Shown piece by piece: positions 6,596 through 10,492 of a stretch of DNA of 10,492 nucleotides; position 1 is the stretch's first letter, and the number at the start of each line of letters is the position of its first letter. The notes beneath the pieces are model-generated. The model had not been told where the DNA came from, did not search any database, and saw only the letters and a list, made by a program, of their open reading frames with translations. The translations under genes and the position numbers were made by a program. This DNA is from an uncultured Gemmatimonadota bacterium (lineage in GTDB: Bacteria; Gemmatimonadota; Gemmatimonadetes; Gemmatimonadales; GWC2-71-9), in assembly GCA_913009915.1 (NCBI GenBank), contig CAJVYZ010000041.1, positions 1-10,492 of the forward strand, given 5' to 3'.

Positions 6596-7482
6596 TGCGG
6601 ATCGGGTTCGCCGGTCTGGGAGCCATTGGGCGGCCGATGGCCGCACGGTTGGTGGCGAACCACGAGCTCACGGTCTGGAACCGGACCGGGAGCGTGGCGG
6701 AAGCCTTCGCGGCCACCCATGGAGTGGCCATGGCGCCCACGCCCAGGGAATTGGCGGAAGGGAGCGAAGTGTTGTTCACCTGCCTGCCGTCATCCAGGGA
6801 GGTGGTAGCTCTGCTCGACGGGCCTGACGGCCTCGAGGCCGGATTGCAGTCCGGGACGCTGGTAATCGACTGTACTTCGGGCGATCCCGAACGCAGCCGC
6901 CAGATAGGCGGAAGGCTCCGGGAACTTGGCGCAGCCTTCGCGGACTCCCCAGTGAGCGGCGGTGTGGTGGGCGCCGAAGCGGGAACGCTGACGGCCATGG
7001 TCGGTGCCGAACCGGACACCTTCTACCGGGCGCGCACCGTCCTAAACGTGTTCTGCCGTACCATCATTCATGTGGGGCCCGTCGGCGCCGGTCATGCGCT
7101 CAAGGCAGTCAGCAACGCCATCCTGGCGAGCAACATCATCGCGGTGGCGGAGGGGATGACGGCTGCGGTGAAGGCCGGCGTTCCCGCGACTACGGCGCTC
7201 GACGTGCTGAACGCCTCCAATGCGCGTTCCTTTGCCAGCATGGAACTGGTCCCTCAGCGGGCCCTAACCCGCGCCTGGCCCAAGACGTTCAAGCTGGCGC
7301 TGCTGGACAAGGATGTGAAGAATGCCATCGCCGTCATCGATGATGCCGGACTGGAAGCCCGGTTGCTGCGGACCGTGTCAGCGCTTCTGAGCGAAGCGAG
7401 GACGGTGTTGGGCGAGGAGGCGGATCACGTGGAGGTGGTCAAACTAGCAGAGCAGGAAGCGGGGGTGGAACTCAGGGGGTAG
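6595..7482 (+). CDS. NAD(P)-dependent beta-hydroxyacid dehydrogenase (3-hydroxyisobutyrate dehydrogenase family)
   Basis: 295 residues, the family's usual length. It oxidises a beta-hydroxyacid, or reduces the matching semialdehyde. The N-terminal Rossmann domain opens with GFAGLGAIGRPM (4-15); Arg30 at the end of the second strand (VWNRT) favours NADP(H). DSPVSGGVVGAEAGTL (117-132) is the substrate-binding motif and GAGHALKAVSN (164-174) carries the catalytic Lys170 and Asn174. DKDVKNA (238-244) is in the conserved C-terminal helical part. The start ATG overlaps the ferritin stop (TAATG), so it is co-transcribed and translationally coupled. Within the family, 3-hydroxyisobutyrate dehydrogenase, tartronate semialdehyde reductase and succinic/glyoxylate semialdehyde reductase cannot be told apart by eye. 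Confidence 0.92.
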   Translation: MRIGFAGLGAIGRPMAARLVANHELTVWNRTGSVAEAFAATHGVAMAPTPRELAEGSEVLFTCLPSSREVVALLDGPDGLEAGLQSGTLVIDCTSGDPERSRQIGGRLRELGAAFADSPVSGGVVGAEAGTLTAMVGAEPDTFYRARTVLNVFCRTIIHVGPVGAGHALKAVSNAILASNIIAVAEGMTAAVKAGVPATTALDVLNASNARSFASMELVPQRALTRAWPKTFKLALLDKDVKNAIAVIDDAGLEARLLRTVSALLSEARTVLGEEADHVEVVKLAEQEAGVELRG

Positions 7483-7510
7483 GGGTAGCCGGAGGGCCAT
7501 GAGACCAGCC

Positions 7511-7613
7511 GGGCTAAGAGGGCTATGGAGCTAAAGGGCTAAGGGGCTAAGAGGGCTAAGAGGGCTAAGGGGCTAAGAGGGCTAAGGGGCTAAGAGGGCT
7601 AAGAGGGACAGGA
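7511..7613 (+). repeat. Tandem array 2: twelve 7-9-bp GGGCTAAG(A)-type units
   Basis: Units run GGGCTAAGA, GGGCTATGG, AGCTAAA, then a mix of GGGCTAAG and GGGCTAAGA, ending GGGACAGGA. This is the same motif as the array at 2738-2836, including a GGGACA variant near the downstream minus-strand gene. Unit length varies (three 8-mers and one 7-mer among 9-mers), so no reading frame is preserved. It lies 28 bases after the dehydrogenase stop and 4 bases before the globin-like gene's stop, again filling a convergent junction. Confidence 0.95.
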
Positions 7614-7617
7614 TGAG

Positions 7618-7896
7618 TCAGTACTTGTTGATCATGTAGGCGATGCCCGGGGCCAGTGCCTCGCGCCAGGCGCGCTCCACGTCTGCCGTGAACTGGGGAT
7701 CGAATTCCTTGGATGTCTCGATCAGGCTGTCCACGAATGCCGGGTACAATGAGGGGTCGATGTCCAGGTCCGCGCGGCTGTGACGTTCGGCCACGCGACG
7801 AAGCAGGTGCTTGGCCTCTTCCTCCGACTTCGAGCTGGCCTTCGCCATGTCGGCGGTCGCGGCATCAACGGACGCGTGCTCCAGCGATTCAGTCAT
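7618..7896 (-). CDS. Short globin-like protein lacking N-terminal helices
   Basis: 92 residues, against about 140 for a full bacterial globin. Residues 28-92 resemble the F-G-H helices of a single-domain bacterial globin group: AKHLLRRVAERHSRADLDIDP, with His39 in the proximal haem-ligand position, then LYPAFVDSLIETSKEFDP and FTADVERAWREALAPGIAYM. The first 27 residues could be a remodelled E helix; helices A-D are absent. The frame upstream of 7896 stays open to 7984 but holds no ATG, GTG or TTG and overlaps the neighbouring barrel frame, so a simple frameshift does not explain the loss. Either a remnant or a real mini-globin; haem binding is uncertain. Globin assignment rests on remembered family patterns. 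Confidence 0.6.
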   Translation of the reverse strand: MTESLEHASVDAATADMAKASSKSEEEAKHLLRRVAERHSRADLDIDPSLYPAFVDSLIETSKEFDPQFTADVERAWREALAPGIAYMINKY

Positions 7897-7906
7897 GGGC
7901 GTATCC

Positions 7907-8359
7907 CTAGAAGGTGTATTCGAGGCTGGCCGTGAAGACGATGTCGGGGCGGAGCCCCCCGGAGATGGGGACCATGGCGTTGGTCACGATAATCGGCCCG
8001 GCTCCAGTGAGAAACTTGAAGCCGATCGAGCCGTTGATGCGGTCATCCCGCCCGTTGGGGATCGTCGAGGGTGAGATCGTTCGCCGGAACGGCGTCTCGA
8101 GGTGGACGTCCGGTGGGATGACCAGACTGCTTTCTCCCACTTCGAACTCGGACAGGAGGTCGACCGCCAACGTGGCCCAGTGTGCCAGGAGCTGGTCGAA
8201 GCCGATGGTCGCCAGCACAGCGTCGTTCGCCAGGTCACCCGCCTGATAGAGGTATCCCATGTTGACGTGCGGCGAGAAATCGCCCATGGTCGCCTGCCTC
8301 AGGCTGGCGACGATGGAGTCTTCCTGCAACGCGGCGAGTGGTCCAGCGCGGTGATTCAA
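7907..8359 (-). pseudogene. 5'-truncated outer-membrane beta-barrel protein (phenol-degradation meta-pathway porin-like)
   Basis: The open frame encodes about 150 residues resembling the C-terminal half of PF13557-type outer-membrane transporters, usually near 270-300 residues. GDFSPHVNMGYLYQ, then alternating beta-strands, INGSIGFKFL, IIVTNAMVPISGGLRPDIVF, and a terminal SLEYTF with the C-terminal Phe that directs barrel insertion. No signal peptide is present. The only start is TTG at 8359 (or an internal ATG at 8287), neither with a good ribosome site, and the frame is closed by a stop at 8402-8404. The missing half is not found in 8360-8490. It lies 10 bases upstream of the globin-like gene, on the same strand. 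I read it as a decayed gene; sequencing error cannot restore the missing half. Confidence 0.6.
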
Positions 8360-8380
8360 ACGCCCGTCCCCCGAGTGTGC

Positions 8381-8414
8381 CGATTTTATATGAAGATGTC
8401 TTTAACGTAACGTT
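8381..8414. promoter_or_regulatory. AT-rich promoter-like island with a short palindrome
   Basis: In otherwise GC-rich DNA this patch holds TTTATATGAAG and TTTAACG and ends in the perfect odd palindrome AACGT-A-ACGTT (8404-8414). It lies in the divergent gap between the barrel remnant and trmJ. It may be the promoter region of trmJ, 77 bases downstream, but no confident -35/-10 pair could be set. Confidence 0.3.
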
Positions 8415-8490
8415 CGCCCACTCCCTCCGCCACAATGCCTCCCTGGCAAGCCCCTTTACCCAAGTCGAACAATCACTTACTCCTACCCGC

Positions 8491-9285
8491 ATGTCGCAGC
8501 CTGACGCCGCAGTCACTCCGAGCCCCGGTCCGATCCTCGTCCTGGTAGAGCCACAGGACATCGTCAACATCGCCAGCGTGGTGCGGCTGGGTGCCAATTT
8601 CTTGGTGGACGGGATCCGGCTGGTCGCCCCTGAGGTGTACGACCCGTATCGTATCGAGGGCATCGCCCACAACACCGCGGACATGGTCGACCGGGTGGAG
8701 ATCTACCAGACGCTCGACGAGGCCATCAGGGACTGCGTGCACGTCATCGGCTTGACCGCCCGTGAGCGCGCCGCCAAGCGGCGCACCATCGGGCCGGGGG
8801 AGGCGGCCGCGGAACTGGTGGAACGGCGTGCCACCGGACCCGTGGCGCTGGTGGCCGGAAGAGAGAGCAAGGGGCTGACCAACGACGAGCTGGACCTGTG
8901 CCACGCGCTGGTGGTGATCCCCACCAATCCAGCCTATCGGTCGCTCAACCTGGCACAGGCCCTGGGGATCGTCGCCTATGAGATGTGGCAGGCGCGAACG
9001 GGCGGCCGGGTGCGCCGCAAGCCGCCGCGCCACTCCGCCGGTCCCGCGCCCAGCGAATTGATGGAACGGCTCTTTGCCGACTGGCTCAACGCGCTCTCGT
9101 CAGTCGATTTCTTCAAGACCCGGCAACCTGAATACGTGATGCGCTCACTGCGCGAGGTGTTTTTCCGGGCGCGGCTCGATGAGAGGGAGGCAGCCCTGAT
9201 CAGGGCGATGGGGATCGAGGTGGGGAAGTACCTCGAGCGGCAGCAACTCGGGTCGACCGGCCCCGACCAGTCGAACGACGAGTAG
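8491..9285 (+). CDS. trmJ: tRNA (cytidine/uridine-2'-O-)-methyltransferase TrmJ, SpoU/SPOUT family
   Basis: 264 residues. It methylates the ribose 2'-OH of position 32 in the anticodon loop of certain tRNAs, using S-adenosylmethionine; the trefoil-knot dimer is cytoplasmic. SpoU motif 1 is NIASVVRLGANF (Asn26, Arg32), motif 2 GPVALVAGRESKGL (116-129, Glu125) and motif 3 IPTNPAYRSLNLAQALGIVAYE (143-164, with Ser151, Leu152 and Asn153), which form the knot and cofactor site. The C-terminal helical extension SSVDFFKTRQPEYVMRSLRE is characteristic of TrmJ rather than TrmH or TrmL. The ATG at 8491 is chosen because homology starts soon after it; the open frame back to 8338 reads as non-coding. No Shine-Dalgarno is visible before 8491, so initiation may be leaderless or SD-independent. 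Confidence 0.92.
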   Translation: MSQPDAAVTPSPGPILVLVEPQDIVNIASVVRLGANFLVDGIRLVAPEVYDPYRIEGIAHNTADMVDRVEIYQTLDEAIRDCVHVIGLTARERAAKRRTIGPGEAAAELVERRATGPVALVAGRESKGLTNDELDLCHALVVIPTNPAYRSLNLAQALGIVAYEMWQARTGGRVRRKPPRHSAGPAPSELMERLFADWLNALSSVDFFKTRQPEYVMRSLREVFFRARLDEREAALIRAMGIEVGKYLERQQLGSTGPDQSNDE

Positions 9286-9296
9286 AAAAAGCGAAC

Positions 9297-9321
9297 GGTG
9301 ATACGGGGCCGCCGTACCACC
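9297..9321 (+). terminator. Hairpin after trmJ, without a T-tract
   Basis: GGTGATACGG (9297-9306) pairs with CCGTACCACC (9312-9321) in 9 of 10 positions around a GGCCG loop, starting 11 bases after the trmJ stop. No T-run follows, so this is not a textbook intrinsic terminator. It may stabilise the 3' end or act with Rho. Confidence 0.4.
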
Positions 9322-9533
9322 GTCCTAGCTCGCCACACCTGCCGGGTCTCAACGCAGTCAATCGCTCTCCGACCACGACCGGGGGACGAGTTTCTCTTCT
9401 CCCTTGGTTGTAGTGGAGACGTCGAGCCTCTGGCGGAGCGCACATGCCGGCGGCACCGCCTTGGGCTTGCCAGCTATCTTATGCTCCCCGTTGTGTTTAC
9501 CTTAGAAAACAATTTGCAGAACCGAGGTATGGC

Positions 9534-10025
9534 GTGGGGCAAGGCACGGTATTCTGGCGGTCGAATCAGTACCCGGACCCGAGCGAGGAGCCGGCACCGA
9601 GAGCGCCCTACAGGGACCTCCCCCGGGTTCAGGCCGACCGCTTCAGGTTCCTACGTCGTGGTCTCCTCGATCAGAAGGGCGTGGCGGAGCGGGTACGCTT
9701 CATGGGCGAGAAGTGGCGCTGGGTGTGGGAATTCGGACTGGGCAGCCGCAAGCTCTGCTGGCTGCACGCCATGTCGAATGCGGTAGCGGCCACCTTCACC
9801 CTTACGGATCACGAGCTCCGAGAAGTCGAGGCGTTGCCGCGCGTGCCGGCGGTCATCACCCAGGCTATCCGGGACGGCCAGCAAACGGGGCCGGTTCGGT
9901 GGTGCTGGCTGGAGATCACCGACAAGAGGGTGGCCGAGACGTTTCTTTCGTTCACCAAGAAGAAAATCGAATGGCTCAAGGCGGAGACACCAACCCTGGT
10001 GGTCCGCCGGACGGCCAAGAGCTAG
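9534..10025 (+). CDS. DUF3788-like protein of unknown function
   Basis: 163 residues from GTG at 9534. The C-terminal two-thirds resemble DUF3788 (PF12663): GVAERVRFMGEKWRWVWEFG, SRKLCWLHAM, AATFTLT, then PAVITQAIRDGQQTGPVRWCWLEI and a closing helix with FLSFTKKKIEWL. Family proteins are small, soluble and of unknown role. An in-frame ATG at 9444 (GGAG at 9435-9438) would give 193 residues, but codons 9444-9533 have mostly A/T third bases while those after 9534 are strongly G/C-ending, and the stretch includes an AT-rich patch (9491-9516) that looks like a promoter. GAGG at 9524-9527, 6 bases before the GTG, supports the shorter start. Family assignment from memory; start uncertain. Confidence 0.7.
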   Translation: MGQGTVFWRSNQYPDPSEEPAPRAPYRDLPRVQADRFRFLRRGLLDQKGVAERVRFMGEKWRWVWEFGLGSRKLCWLHAMSNAVAATFTLTDHELREVEALPRVPAVITQAIRDGQQTGPVRWCWLEITDKRVAETFLSFTKKKIEWLKAETPTLVVRRTAKS

Positions 10026-10059
10026 GGCGGTTCCGGGAGCATTGGACACGGTGGCAACC

Positions 10060-10087
10060 TTGTGTGACGGGCCGCCGTCACTATACT
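10060..10087 (+). promoter_or_regulatory. Promoter with a palindrome filling its spacer
   Basis: A good -10, TATACT (10082-10087), follows a weak -35, TTGTGT (10060-10065), with a 16-base spacer. GTGACGG (10064-10070) and CCGTCAC (10075-10081) form a perfect 7-bp inverted repeat around GCCG that fills the spacer and abuts the -10. It would drive the exported-protein gene at 10222 with a leader of about 130 bases. Alternatively the palindrome is the 3' hairpin of the preceding gene, whose stop is 38 bases upstream. Confidence 0.5.
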
Positions 10088-10102
10088 TAGCCCGCAGTTG
10101 AG

Positions 10103-10123
10103 GGGCCGTGTGGCCGGGCCCCG
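10103..10123 (+). other. Leader hairpin upstream of the exported-protein gene
   Basis: GGGGCC (10103-10108) pairs with GGCCCC (10118-10123) around a 9-base loop. It lies just after the predicted transcription start and about 100 bases before the next start codon. No T-run follows. A structured leader is possible; function unknown. Confidence 0.3.
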
Positions 10124-10221
10124 AACGACAATCAGATTCACATTCGATCTTCCACCTGGCTGCGTGTGTGCCTGTGGGGCATGTTCGCGGGACCCGATAC
10201 CGACATCGATGGTGACCGACA

Positions 10222-10356
10222 ATGCGTAAGTTGGCTATGGTCGTGAGTGTGTTCGCGGTAGCGGTCTTCGGTGCCTTGATGGCATTCGCGGGTAGTTCGC
10301 CAACTCTCCCCCAAGGCCCGGCGCTGAGCGACTCTCTCACGGCGCCGACGCTTGCC
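10222..10356 (+). CDS. N-terminal 45 codons of an exported protein, cut by adapter
   Basis: ATG at 10222 opens MRKLAMVVSVFAVAVFGALM, a basic start plus hydrophobic core, followed by AFAGS, a likely signal peptidase I site near residue 23. The next residues (SPTLPQGPALSDSLT) are a Ser/Pro-rich mature start. There is an in-frame TGA at 10213-10215, so the start cannot lie upstream. Codon 45 ends exactly at 10356, where the adapter begins in frame, so the rest of the protein is missing and any product continued past 10356 is artificial. No family can be named from this piece. Confidence 0.6.
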
Positions 10357-10492
10357 AGATCGGAAGAGCGTCGTGTAGGGAAAGAGTGTAGATCTCGGTG
10401 GTCGCCGTATCCTCAAAAAAAAAAAAAAACAACAAACACGCACTCCGTTCCTCACAGTACTTCCATTGTCAAGTCTGCCTTTCTCTCTCCTC
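10357..10492 (-). other. Synthetic Illumina P5/TruSeq Read 1 adapter (reverse complement) with poly-A tail (artefact)
   Basis: Bases 10357-10411 are the reverse complement of the P5/Read 1 adapter, beginning AGATCGGAAGAGCGTCGTGT and ending GTCGCCGTATC. This copy lacks the mismatch seen at the left end. A run of 15 A (10415-10429) and 63 bases of unrelated sequence follow, the usual pattern when a read runs past its template. Nothing after 10356 should be treated as genomic. Confidence 0.98.

Noticed and set aside
6062..6646. 194-codon minus frame opposite ferritin
   Set aside because: Exactly antisense to a ferritin with all diiron residues intact.
2738..7613. CRISPR interpretation of the two repeat arrays
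   Set aside because: Units are 7-9 bases with no unique spacers, and no cas genes are nearby.
9298..9786. 162-codon plus frame overlapping the DUF3788-like gene
   Set aside because: Arg/Ser-rich translation without conserved features; the other frame carries the recognisable domain.
10138..10455. 105-codon minus frame at the right end
   Set aside because: Its N-terminal part is translated adapter and poly-A; not a gene.
1..10492. Inverted terminal repeats of a linear element or transposon
   Set aside because: The matching ends are known synthetic adapter; no transposase or replication gene is present.

Overview
The window is one cloned or assembled fragment, not a clean piece of chromosome. 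Bases 29-86 and 10357-10411 are the Illumina P5/TruSeq Read 1 adapter in inverted orientation. Beyond them lie poly-T (left) and poly-A (right) read-through tails, so the biological insert is about 87-10356. It is GC-rich and gene-dense, with bacterial start and Shine-Dalgarno signals. A putative lipoprotein and an outer-membrane barrel fragment point to a diderm (Gram-negative-type) bacterium. The LVIVD-repeat lipoprotein with Ig-like domains, the high GC and the general gene style suggest an uncultured soil or sediment lineage such as Gemmatimonadota, but no rRNA or other reliable taxonomic marker is present, so this is a weak inference.

Layout: a TetR-family repressor (minus, 157-819) with a near-perfect 30-bp palindromic operator just upstream; a divergent LVIVD beta-propeller lipoprotein (plus, 1026-2732); a 9-bp tandem repeat array (2738-2836); then a minus-strand run of permease (5175-5960), ATPase (4111-5178) and DNA polymerase IV dinB (2842-4047). 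The two transporter genes form a molybdate/tungstate-type ABC importer with a 4-base GTGA overlap; no substrate-binding protein is next to them. Divergent from the permease are a ferritin (6077-6595) and a beta-hydroxyacid dehydrogenase (6595-7482) sharing one base (TAATG). A second array of the same repeat (7511-7613) follows. Next, on the minus strand, are a short globin-like protein lacking its N-terminal helices (7618-7896) and the C-terminal half of an outer-membrane beta-barrel (7907-8359). On the plus strand come trmJ (8491-9285), a DUF3788-like protein (9534-10025) and the first 45 codons of an exported protein cut by the adapter (10222-10356).

The most interesting unexplained signal is the GGGCTAAGA-type repeat. 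The two arrays occupy exactly the two convergent gene junctions in the window and no other junction has one. Both carry the G-rich strand on plus, and both have regularly spaced GGG tracts that fit a G-quadruplex pattern. Array 1 has strict 9-bp units and array 2 mixes 8- and 9-bp units, which argues against a coding role and for a DNA or RNA structural role at transcript 3' ends.

No tRNA, rRNA, CRISPR array, transposase or phage gene was seen. No gene-free stretch exceeds 300 bases; the longest are 9286-9533 (one hairpin, an AT-rich patch), 820-1025 (operator, hairpin) and 10026-10221 (promoter, palindrome, leader hairpin).
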